Shown: positions 17,201-24,710 of the stretch, piece after piece
How the letters are laid out: the number at the start of each line of letters is the position of its first letter
Numbering within the stretch: position 1 is the first letter of the stretch
Origin: DAOQVB01 sp964400865
Lineage (GTDB): Bacteria > Patescibacteriota > Microgenomatia > UBA1400 > PJMF01
Assembly (NCBI GenBank): GCA_964400865.1
Contig: CAYNWG010000001.1
Span: 22,291-86,290 of the forward strand
DNA: 64,000 nt
Reading direction: 5' to 3'
Program-made: the position numbers and the translations under genes
Notes under the pieces: generated by a model
Databases searched by the model: none
Told to the model about the DNA's origin: nothing
The model's input: the letters and a program-made list of their open reading frames with translations, nothing else

Positions 17201-18234
17201 CTTGTCTGTAGGAACAGTATTTGGTTCTTCACTTCTTGAGATAGTTTATGGCTATTGCAGTGAGACAAATATCCAAGATATGACTGAAGTGCTTGATTTA
17301 AACTCTCTGGAGAAGCTTTGCCTTCATTAATTTTCTGAGCTTTTTCTGTTAACTTTCTAAAAATCCGCTTCTTGGTTTTAGTTCTAGGTAAAATAAATTT
17401 AGGAAAGATTACATATCCTAAAAAATCTATTCCCAGATAGTAATCTCTAATCTCAATTTTGTTGGGATGGAGTGTGAGCTTCAGTTCTTCTTTAAGAAAT
17501 TGCCCTACCAATGACAAAATGTCCCGTAGATACTCTTGGTTATTTGACATGATGACAAAGTCATCGGCATAACGTATGTAATACTTTGCTCTTAGGTTGT
17601 GTTTAATGTACTGATCTAAGGGATCCATGTAGATGTTTGCGAAAAGTTGTGACGTAAGATTTCCTATGGGCATTCCCCTAGAATCCGTTTCTGTCTTAAA
17701 GCTTGTAATTATTTCATCAAGAAGGTTTAAAAAATCCTTATCATGAATTTTCTTTTCCAGAAGACTTAGTAAAACTACATGGTCAACATTGGCAAAGAAC
17801 TTTTTAATGTCGCATTTGAGAACAAATAATTTAGAAGTATTGTTTCTGCTCGCCTTGCGAGAAAGCTTCACAAATGCTTGAACAGCTTTATGAGTACCTT
17901 TTCCTTTTCGACATGAATAGGAATGGGCGTAAAAAGTTGGATCAAATATCTCTTCTAAAGTTTTGCTTACCAAATGATGTACAACTCTATCTTGAACACA
18001 GGCTTTATGTATATGTCGCATTTTGGGGTCACGAACATAAAATTCCTGGTAATTTCCGTGCCGGTAAGTTTTATCTTTGAGCTTTTGATACAAACTAAAA
18101 ATATTGTCTTCCAGGGATCTCTCAAAAATTCCTACATCAACTTTATGCTTTTTACCTTTTAGAAATTCTTCCCATGCCTGAAACATGTTTTCAAGTGCTA
18201 TAATTTCATAATAACTACTATGCCAGATTCTCAT
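17197..18234 (-). CDS. DGR reverse transcriptase
   Basis: 345 residues, usual size for DGR reverse transcriptases. Visible motifs in order: the N-terminal EIIALENMFQAWEEFLKGK typical of this family, DRVVHHLV (~83-90), YSCRKGKGTHKAV (~106-118), catalytic Asp in LKCDIKKFFANVDH (D142), GMPIGNLTSQLFAN (~187-200, with the DGR-type GxxxSQ), YIRYADDFV with YADD at 222-225, and FLGYVIFP. The enzyme copies TR RNA into cDNA with errors at adenines. The start at 18234 is preferred because the family's N-terminal motif is included; it overlaps the avd start on the other strand by 15 bp. No strong ribosome-binding site is seen. Confidence 0.95.
   Translation of the reverse strand: MRIWHSSYYEIIALENMFQAWEEFLKGKKHKVDVGIFERSLEDNIFSLYQKLKDKTYRHGNYQEFYVRDPKMRHIHKACVQDRVVHHLVSKTLEEIFDPTFYAHSYSCRKGKGTHKAVQAFVKLSRKASRNNTSKLFVLKCDIKKFFANVDHVVLLSLLEKKIHDKDFLNLLDEIITSFKTETDSRGMPIGNLTSQLFANIYMDPLDQYIKHNLRAKYYIRYADDFVIMSNNQEYLRDILSLVGQFLKEELKLTLHPNKIEIRDYYLGIDFLGYVIFPKFILPRTKTKKRIFRKLTEKAQKINEGKASPESLNQALQSYLGYLSHCNSHKLSQEVKNQILFLQTS
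18199..18204 (+). promoter_or_regulatory. -10 box for avd inside the RT gene
   Basis: TATAAT lies 16 bases before the avd ATG, within the antisense of the RT 5' end. No convincing -35 is seen. Transcription from here would give a leader of about 9 bases. Confidence 0.4.
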
Positions 18235-18606
18235 ACTGATTTTGAACCAGGCAGATTAAATTTGGACATACCAGTCTTTCAAAGAACGTACGAACTTTAT
18301 AAAAGTTTTTATCAGTTGGTTGCTCATTTTCCTAAAAAAGATAGATATGCAATTGGGCAAAGAATTGAAAATGGCATTTTAGGTTTGATTGAAGACATAA
18401 TTACTGCCAGCCAGTTATCTAAATCGGAAAAGGTACCCACCTTGCAGGGGGCTAGTATAAAGTTAGATGTATTAAAAGTTCTCATACGTTGTTGTAAAGA
18501 TTTAAAGATTATTGATAATAAAAACTACCTTCTTCTTGAGTCCCAACTTCAAGAGATAGGTAAGATGCTGGGTGGTTGGATCAAAGCATCTACCTATCGA
18601 ACTTGA
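18220..18606 (+). CDS. avd: DGR accessory protein Avd (four-helix bundle)
   Basis: 128 residues. LDIPVFQRTYELYKSFYQLV, FPKKDRYAIGQRIENGIL, LKVLIRCCKDLKIIDNKNYL and LQEIGKMLGGWIKAS match the four-helix-bundle family that forms a positively charged barrel and binds DGR reverse transcriptase and template RNA. It is essential for cDNA synthesis in characterised systems. Unusually it is transcribed opposite to RT, TR and target, and its start overlaps the RT start head-to-head. TR begins 47 bp downstream of its stop. Confidence 0.9.
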   Translation: MPDSHTDFEPGRLNLDIPVFQRTYELYKSFYQLVAHFPKKDRYAIGQRIENGILGLIEDIITASQLSKSEKVPTLQGASIKLDVLKVLIRCCKDLKIIDNKNYLLLESQLQEIGKMLGGWIKASTYRT

Positions 18607-18653
18607 ACCTTTCCAGACGAATCTGGCAGGTTTTCCTAATAATTAGAGATAAG

Positions 18654-18778
18654 ACTACCGCGAGGCGAAAACCCAAGTTGTCGTTGGAGTTCTCGGGATC
18701 GTTCCAATTGGCGTTCGCGGCACCGCCATTGTCGGAGTTGCCAACAATGACGCGGTTAGGATCGCCATCATCACGTTT
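18654..18778 (-). repeat. DGR template repeat (TR)
   Basis: 125 bp aligned without gaps to VR at 19252-19376. Of 20 differences, 19 fall at adenines of the TR coding sense (T on the plus strand), changing to T, G or C; one is T to G. In the target frame TR would encode many Asn/Asp codons (AAC, AAT, GAC, GAT), which random adenine change turns into diverse residues. Sense orientation is the same as RT and target. Confidence 0.95.
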
Positions 18779-19088
18779 CGCATTGCCTGCTTTCTTTCCA
18801 GGGTTAAGATTTTAGTCTGCCCCTTTTTGCCACCGATAGCTTTTGATTCGTACCAGTGTTTTGATTATTACCCAAGATCGTCTTTATTTACTAAAGACTC
18901 TCTCCTGTATTTTAAGTGGCTTAGGTATTAATCCTAAGACCTTCAAAAGCAAGCAAGTAGTTTTATCCCTTCTTTATAAGCACTCTCCCCACAGCCGTAA
19001 CCATGAGAACTCTGGCTTAGCTCTTAAAGAAGAGCGATTCTGTGAAATACAGGCATGCCCGTATTTGCATTAACACAATCTATAGTGA

Positions 19089-19118
19089 AGTATAAATAAG
19101 AGAAGTAAGAAAAATCAA
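19089..19118 (-). promoter_or_regulatory. candidate promoter for TR RNA
   Basis: On the minus strand TTGATT (19118-19113) and TATACT (19094-19089) are separated by 18 bases. Transcription would start near 19083, pass through TR and continue into the antisense of avd and the RT gene. Confidence 0.4.
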
Positions 19119-19175
19119 GGGTAAATGCTATTTATAGTCATCAGAGGTTGAAGACAATAAAAAATTTTTGCGGTC

Positions 19176-19192
19176 GACCCGCTTCGCGGGTC
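19176..19192 (-). repeat. GC-rich hairpin downstream of VR
   Basis: Minus-strand GACCCGC-GAA-GCGGGTC, a perfect 7-bp stem with a 3-base loop, starts 59 bp past the 3' end of VR. Well-studied DGRs carry a GC-rich hairpin or cruciform at this place that raises homing efficiency. The following AAAAATTTTTT means it could also be the target gene's terminator. Confidence 0.65.
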
Positions 19193-19238
19193 AAGGGACC
19201 AAGTAACAAGAATCCAAAAGAACCAAGAATTCAAGAGG

Positions 19239-21343
19239 TCAAGAACCAAGAACTACCGCGAGGCGAAAACCCAAGTTGACGAAGGAGTACCCGGGATCGA
19301 ACCAATAGGCGGACGCGGCACCGCCATTGACGGAGTTGCCAACACGGACGCGGTGAGGAGCGCCAGCAGCACGAGCTTCTGTATTTGTCCATTCATAAGT
19401 GTTGGTAGTACCCCAACCCTCACGATTCGCAAGTAAGTTCCATTCGACCGCCTCTAACATTCGAACGTTTGTAGATGCTGGTAAACCTGCTTGAGTAAGC
19501 AACTCTCTTTTGTGATCTCGAATAGTTTTGTCAGCGTCGTTCCATGATACGTTGAAGCGATCGTCTAAGCCCAACGTTTCCCCAACAGGAGTTTTAGCAT
19601 ATTGGTCACCATATGCTGGCTTTGGCATTGTTTCTACAGCTATCCAAGTTCCTTGGAGCTTTGGAAAGTCCATTTTGTCGTCCTTTGCCAAATCCCAGAA
19701 CCATTCTTCTAGGTTTCTAGTTACACCATGATCTTCTCGTTGCTCGTCCGATAGAGTTTCATACCTACGCCAGTTGGGGTAGCGACGCTGAATCTCATCC
19801 AAGAAACCTTCCGGACCTTTGCGCTTTAGTTCATCAAGTGTGCCTAAGTCCAATTTAGGAATATAGCGCAATTCAAAACCTAAGCGTTCCAAGTTCCTCT
19901 GAACTTCAGGCGTTACAACATCAGGAACTGGAGGAACTTCAACGTTTGCTCCCAACACCTCTCTCCACGCATTTTGTTCTGGAATGGCTGTCTCAGGTGT
20001 GGGACGTTGTCTTTCTGGAACGGCTGTTGAATTACGATCAACCCCTCGTCTTTGACTGGTGTTTTGAGGAGCTATATATTCGACATGCTGGATCAACTCA
20101 TCAAGTTTTGCCTTNNNNNNNNNNNNNNNNNNNNNNNNNNNNNNNNNNNNNNNNNNNNNNNNNNNNNNNNNNNNNNNNNNNNNNNNNNNNNNNNNNNNNN
20201 NNNNNNNNNNNNNNTGTTTTGAGGAGCTATATATTCGACATGCTGGATCAACTCATCAAGTTTTGCCTTATCAACTTCGGAATCAAGTTTGTTGGAGTAG
20301 TAATAGCGCAATGCAGATTGGAAGGTTTCATTAATATCGCCGTTATAAAACCTTAAAATGAAATCACGAACGCGTCTTGGTTCCATTCTATCGTCATAAG
20401 TGAATGGTTGTGGTTGATCTGCAGCTACTTTGCGACCCTTAACTAGTTCCTTGGCAGCTTTGTGAAATTCTTTATATCTGCCAAGAATAGAATCAATACC
20501 TGGAATTTCCTGTAGTTGCTCAGGGAGTATGGCATATTCTTGAGATACCAGATAAGCATCTGGTGAAACTTCTTCATCTTGAGATGCAAGCGTAAAAAGA
20601 GCATCGGTTGAGTATGAGAATGTGTCATCTGGAAGGTCGGTAGGGGCCTTGAGATAGACCCAGCGCCTCAACTGTGCCGGATCTAGTGGTTCACGACCAA
20701 AGTATCCCTTTCCTGGTGGATTCATAAGGGCGATCACTTTGGTCATCTCCTTACTTACAGGAATTGTTTCAGAAGCATCCTCAGAGAGTACAACCGATTC
20801 ACCGCGATTAACGGCATCAAGAACTTCATGTAGTCTAATGACAATATTTGGAGCAGCAGAGTTAAATTCATCTAAAATGATGACTTTTATTTTCCCTTCT
20901 TCTTGGCGTAAGCCTGAAGTAACTTTTCCATCAGCAAAGACATATTCAGGGTCTTCTGGTCCACGCTTGTCAGGATTGGGAATATATCGACCCATGAGAT
21001 CTTCAACATCTGTCGCGCCGTTTAAGTTTGCATAGTGGACTTCCCAGCCAAGATCTGCAGCCATTTTTCGAACTGTCGTAGTTTTCCCAATACTTGTGCC
21101 GCCCTCAATAAGAACAGGGTCACCTTGGAGAAAGCTAACTGCAATATCTTTTTGTAATCCCAAAGAAAACTTATCATTAATGTAGTCAGCATACTGTTCT
21201 CGACGAGGGACAAAACGACCTTCTGGATTTTGAGCTTTAGGCAAACGAACTCCGAGATAAGCAACAGTATCTTGACTTTCTTCAACAGGAAATTCTGGTG
21301 GTGGAGTGAATTGATGTCTTTCCATAGATGATTCGTCTGGCAT
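19239..21343 (-). CDS. DGR target: MoxR-type AAA+ ATPase fused to a variable lectin-like domain (interrupted by scaffold gap)
   Basis: As assembled it is broken by a 100-N gap; removing the N run and one copy of the 55-bp duplication leaves 1,950 bp, one frame of 649 residues. N-terminal half: AAA+ domain of MoxR type with Walker A GGTSIGKT (81-88), Walker B VIILDEFNSA (DEF 158-160), VIALMNPPGKGYF and arginine-rich sensor regions (AQLRRWV). C-terminal ~270 residues resemble the formylglycine-enzyme/C-type-lectin fold of DGR targets; VR covers residues ~605-646, ending NLGFRLAVVLGS. MoxR ATPases remodel partners with vWA proteins, one of which lies upstream in the same operon. The variable face probably binds changing ligands. 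Starts 7 bp after the 135-residue gene. Confidence 0.85.
19252..19376 (-). repeat. DGR variable repeat (VR)
   Basis: Lies at the 3' end of the target, 10 bp before the stop codon. Compared with TR, 14 codons differ: Asn to His, Ser, Tyr, Phe; Asp to Ala or Val; Glu to Gly; Lys to Ala; Ile to Arg. The 27 bases nearest the 3' end (ending in CGCCTCGCGGTAGT) are identical in TR and VR and GC-rich, as expected for the initiation-of-homing segment. The frame is intact, so the gene appears active. Confidence 0.95.
20060..20269. other. scaffold gap (100 N) with 55-bp duplicated flanks
   Basis: N run at 20115-20214. The 55 bases before it (20060-20114) are identical to the 55 after it (20215-20269). 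This is what a scaffolder leaves when two contigs overlap by 55 bp but are joined with a fixed-size gap. The real sequence very likely has no gap here and one copy of the 55 bp. Confidence 0.9.
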
Positions 21344-21349
21344 AGTTTT

Positions 21350-21757
21350 TTAGTTTTGGTAAGTTATACCTACTTGCTCAAGAAGCATAAAACCAGCTTC
21401 CTGTGCTTTTTTAAGGGTATCTTTCGTTAGTAAGAACATCACTGCAACGTCTTTATAGCTAGGGGTTACTGTCTGAGATTTGAGGTTAAACTTATCGTAG
21501 ATTTCAACCTGACCAGTGGGGTACTGCACTGCGAAGTCATACATGTCTTTGGACAAACTTTCTTTTGCAATAAAAAAAGATTTTGAAGGTTGAGTGATTT
21601 GTTTAAACAGATCAGATGTGTCTACCGCTTGTCTGAACTTATGTTCTTCAAGCTTGCTTGCTAGTTGGGCAAGCTCAGTCTCATCCTTAGCGATAGCCAG
21701 AGACACCTCTTTTTGTGAGTTTACGAATTTTAAGAAATCATCAAAAGTGTTTGTCAT
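21350..21757 (-). CDS. unknown 135-residue protein of the DGR operon
   Basis: 135 residues, not recognised. Mostly helical N-terminus (DDFLKFVNSQKEVSLAIAKD, TELAQLASKLEEHKFRQ), then alternating strands (SFFIAKESLSKDMYDFAV, GQVEIYDKFNL) and a C-terminal helix (LKKAQEAGFMLLEQVG). No signal peptide or membrane segment. It lies between the vWA gene (18 bp upstream) and the diversified ATPase (6 bp downstream), so it is the third partner of the ATPase-vWA set. Confidence 0.75.
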   Translation of the reverse strand: MTNTFDDFLKFVNSQKEVSLAIAKDETELAQLASKLEEHKFRQAVDTSDLFKQITQPSKSFFIAKESLSKDMYDFAVQYPTGQVEIYDKFNLKSQTVTPSYKDVAVMFLLTKDTLKKAQEAGFMLLEQVGITYQN

Positions 21758-21775
21758 AATGCTTTGTATAGTATA

Positions 21776-23860
21776 CTAAAAAGTGTCGTAATTAGCGATC
21801 GCTTCCCTTATAACATCAGCTAATTTGGTTGACATCTCTCTAACGCCTATATTGGCAACGCTATTTGGATAATAACGCTCTACATGATCTGTCCCGGGAC
21901 CAATCCCTAGGCCAATTAATTTTTGGTCTGTCTCCTGCATAATTCTAGCAATCATTTTCCCAAGTTCATATTGTGATTTGGGATGAGCTCCCGATTCTTC
22001 TGGCAAACCATCAGAAAGGACAAAGAGGAATTTTTCTGCAGCTTTTTGTCCTGCCAGTCGTTCAGAGGCTTGTGTGACCGCCCAACCGTCATCGTTATAC
22101 CTTGCAGCGGGAGTATTTACTTCTTGTAAGATTCCGCCCATATGCTCTCTTACTTCACGACTCATATCTTGCCCGAATGGCTGGTATTCATAAAGTCTGT
22201 CATTGAAACCAAGAATTTCGGTGTTGATTGAGAGTCTATTGAGCACTTCAGCTAAAACAACTGCTGCTTTGAAGGTTTCTCGGATTTTCTGACCCTGCAT
22301 CGAACCGGACAAATCCACTAGTAAGCTTATGGCATAGTCTTTTTCGGAGGGAAGCTCGCGTTTCTGCCAAGCTCTGCTTTCTACTGCAGAAATCCCCAAA
22401 GCTTTTTCTTGCATTCTCTTTTTAATATCAATACGTTTACCGGTCTTAAAGCCACTTTGCCATTTTTGAGTACGTCTGGCAACAAATATCTCTCTCAAAT
22501 CTGTCTCAAGTGCATCAATTAGTGGCAACACATCACGGCGATATTCTTCGTACACGTTCTCGTCTCCCCGCAGAGTCTTTTCAATGAGGTCACGGAATCG
22601 CTTTTGGTCAGGTGTTTGTTCAGATTGACGCTCTTGTTGGCCTTCAGATTCTGATTGACTGTCAGTTTTTTTACCTTTTTGAGTTTCGCCACGCTCCGCT
22701 TTCTTTTTAGGATTATCTGATAATTTCCCCTCAAACTCCTCGTTTACCTCACGCTCAAAGTCTTGCAAAGCTTGTTGGGCTTTTTCGGCCAGCTCTCGTT
22801 TTACATCTTCGGGCAAACTGTCAATGTAGTCTCTTATTTTCTGTTTTAAACCTTCAGATAGAGAATCAAGGTCTATAGTTCTCGACTTACCATTACCTTC
22901 CTGATTACTTACCTGTCCGTTTTGGAGAGCTTCCTCAAGTTCTTGCTGTTCAGCTTCACTTAGTTGGTCACTCAGTTCCTGCGGTAAACCTTGCTGTCCT
23001 TTTCCTTCCTCACCACCCTGCATATCTTTCATCATCTCTTGAAGTTTTTGATCTTCCATATCAGCCTCAACTAACTTTTGGAATTGTGGCCAAACTTCAT
23101 CACGGTTTATCTCGTAGCTTACGTTTGCATATTGTCTGATGACTTCCTCACTTGCATCAGCCTCCGCTTTAGAAGGGTAACGAAGCCATGAATCGCGGGC
23201 GCTATTTATTGTTTGTTCAACAACAGCCCTCACTTCATCAGGTAGGTCTTCACTTAAAGGGGTTGACGTGTCTCCCTGCGTTTCCTTATACCATTGTTTT
23301 ATGTACTCAAAACCAGCCTGCATAAACCTTGGGGTATAACCCAAATCTTCTTTAGCTTTACCTTTCGCTTTTCCTTCAAAGTCCAGGTCTTCTTGATAGG
23401 CAACATCCATCTGGTCACCAAACCTCGGATATGCCTCAGCGACGAAGTTATTAGTTCGGGGATCTTCAATGGCATTCATCATAAAAGAAAAACCTGGTTG
23501 TCTCCAAATTTCTGGAGGAATATCATCTGTACGCGAAACTCGCCGATGACCACCTTCATGGGAAATAACAAAGCGGAGGTAATCCATTGGTTTCTCAACC
23601 AAGTCTTGTGGGTCAATCCGAATTTTATTCTGGCCAAAATCCCAATGCCACCCTGCACCTGGCTGATTTAGTTCAACGGGAATCTGGAAGTCTTTGCCAA
23701 TGAAGTATGCAAGTGATGAGAGGATCTGTTGTCGATGAAGAATTTCCTGTTGTTGCTCGGCAGAAAAATGACCGAGAATTTCAGTTTGATTGTCTTTGCG
23801 TAGAGCGTGTAGGGTTGTTGGTGCTTCTCTCTCCATAGTATGATCAGCTTTTTGTTCCAT
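21776..23860 (-). CDS. vWA-domain protein with N-terminal metallopeptidase-like domain
   Basis: 694 residues. The N-terminal domain has HEGGH (101-105) and a downstream Glu in NAIEDPR (E132), the layout of zincin-type domains in DUF2201-like and CobT-like proteins. Residues ~270-450 are low-complexity Gln/Glu/Lys-rich linker. The C-terminal vWA domain carries the MIDAS DLSGS (~515-519), a Thr in NTPAARYNDDG, and LFVLSDGLPEE. MoxR ATPases pair with vWA proteins in metal-insertion, protein-activation and conflict systems. It is the first gene of the operon leading to the DGR target. An internal Met at 23836 is an alternative start. Confidence 0.85.
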   Translation of the reverse strand: MEQKADHTMEREAPTTLHALRKDNQTEILGHFSAEQQQEILHRQQILSSLAYFIGKDFQIPVELNQPGAGWHWDFGQNKIRIDPQDLVEKPMDYLRFVISHEGGHRRVSRTDDIPPEIWRQPGFSFMMNAIEDPRTNNFVAEAYPRFGDQMDVAYQEDLDFEGKAKGKAKEDLGYTPRFMQAGFEYIKQWYKETQGDTSTPLSEDLPDEVRAVVEQTINSARDSWLRYPSKAEADASEEVIRQYANVSYEINRDEVWPQFQKLVEADMEDQKLQEMMKDMQGGEEGKGQQGLPQELSDQLSEAEQQELEEALQNGQVSNQEGNGKSRTIDLDSLSEGLKQKIRDYIDSLPEDVKRELAEKAQQALQDFEREVNEEFEGKLSDNPKKKAERGETQKGKKTDSQSESEGQQERQSEQTPDQKRFRDLIEKTLRGDENVYEEYRRDVLPLIDALETDLREIFVARRTQKWQSGFKTGKRIDIKKRMQEKALGISAVESRAWQKRELPSEKDYAISLLVDLSGSMQGQKIRETFKAAVVLAEVLNRLSINTEILGFNDRLYEYQPFGQDMSREVREHMGGILQEVNTPAARYNDDGWAVTQASERLAGQKAAEKFLFVLSDGLPEESGAHPKSQYELGKMIARIMQETDQKLIGLGIGPGTDHVERYYPNSVANIGVREMSTKLADVIREAIANYDTF

Positions 23861-23913
23861 AGCTTGTACTTGAATTATATAAAATTTTGTGAAAAAAGCC
23901 CAGCATAAGAAAA

Positions 23914-23929
23914 GTAAGAATTATCTACC
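23914..23929. promoter_or_regulatory. degenerate copy of the GTAAGA palindrome upstream of the vWA-ATPase operon
   Basis: GTAAGAATTATCTACC. The left arm is perfect and the right arm is off by a shift relative to GTAAGA-N4-TCTTAC found at 48818, 60145 and 62371. It sits 54 bp upstream of the vWA start and 57 bp upstream of the divergent methyltransferase. Confidence 0.4.
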
Positions 23930-23985
23930 AAAGCCCGATCCGTTTTTGTTACACTACAGTTAATTCGAAACTAAGGTAATTAAAT

Positions 23986-24702
23986 ATGTCGCAAAGTAAA
24001 ACTTACTGGTCATCAATTGCTAGGGACTATGATGCTGTTGTCAAGGAAACGGGCGATCAGTCGCAACAACTCATCATAAATCCTATTGTTCAGGAACTTT
24101 TAGATGATCTAAAAGGTAAGAATGTTTTAGACGCAGGGTGTGGAAATGGATACTGGTCACGCCGGATGGCTCAAACTGCTCAGAGAGTTGTTGGAGTTGA
24201 TTTTACTGAAAAGCTTATAGAAAGCGCAAAGAGTAGAGGCGTACCAAGCAATACAGAATTTATTATTGGTAATTTAGAAAGATTACTTCTTGCAGACGCA
24301 ACTTTCGATATCGTTTTAATGAACATGGTGTTACTGGATATCGAAGAGTTGTCTTCTGTCGTTCATGAAATTGCTCGTGTAATCAAGTTAGGTGGTAAAG
24401 TGGTTGCCAGCACCACACACCCATGTTTTGAGAATCCTCCCAATACTTATTCATTAAAGGATGATAAGGGAAATAAAATTGGTAGAGCGGTAAGTAATTA
24501 CTTTACTACAGGTCTGACTAAAGATGATCTGAATCAATATGAACACTGGCACTACAAAGTTTCTGATATTATTAACTGTTTTGCTATCAACCATTTGTTT
24601 GTCGAAAAAATGGTAGAACCAAATGGAGCGAGGACCTTAAAAAATAATGCAACCGACCATTTTCCTTACTTTCTGATCATGAGATTCAAAAAAACCGAAT
24701 AG
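23986..24702 (+). CDS. class I SAM-dependent methyltransferase (small-molecule type)
   Basis: 238 residues. Motif I is VLDAGCGNGYWSRRMA (~44-59), the acidic residue follows in VVGVDFTEKLI, and motif II/III regions are ATFDIVLMNMVLLDIE and GGKVVASTTHPCFE. This matches Methyltransf_11/25-type enzymes acting on small molecules or lipids; no DNA-methylase motif IV. Substrate cannot be told. Divergent from the vWA operon (125 bp apart) and convergent with the signal-peptidase gene, with 8 bp between stops. Confidence 0.85.
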   Translation: MSQSKTYWSSIARDYDAVVKETGDQSQQLIINPIVQELLDDLKGKNVLDAGCGNGYWSRRMAQTAQRVVGVDFTEKLIESAKSRGVPSNTEFIIGNLERLLLADATFDIVLMNMVLLDIEELSSVVHEIARVIKLGGKVVASTTHPCFENPPNTYSLKDDKGNKIGRAVSNYFTTGLTKDDLNQYEHWHYKVSDIINCFAINHLFVEKMVEPNGARTLKNNATDHFPYFLIMRFKKTE

Positions 24703-24710
24703 CTTTTTTA

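Larger units (their letters stand above)
18779..19238. other. non-coding region between TR and target
   Basis: About 460 bp with no convincing gene. It holds a candidate promoter reading toward TR (19089-19118), the hairpin downstream of VR (19176-19192) and short AACCAAGAA direct repeats near 19219-19251. A 76-codon frame on the plus strand starting at TTG was not accepted. The region may be the 5' part of a long TR-containing RNA. Confidence 0.6.

Noticed and set aside
18843..19073. 76-codon plus-strand ORF between TR and target
   Set aside because: It begins with TTG, has no ribosome-binding site or known domain, and lies opposite the probable TR RNA. Not excluded, but unsupported.
19103..19118. 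GTAAGA half-site next to the TR promoter
   Set aside because: One arm only (GTAAGAAAAATC); no inverted partner, so not counted with the palindromes.
19946..20356. Plus-strand ORF running across the N gap
   Set aside because: It depends on reading Ns as codons and is antisense to the DGR target.
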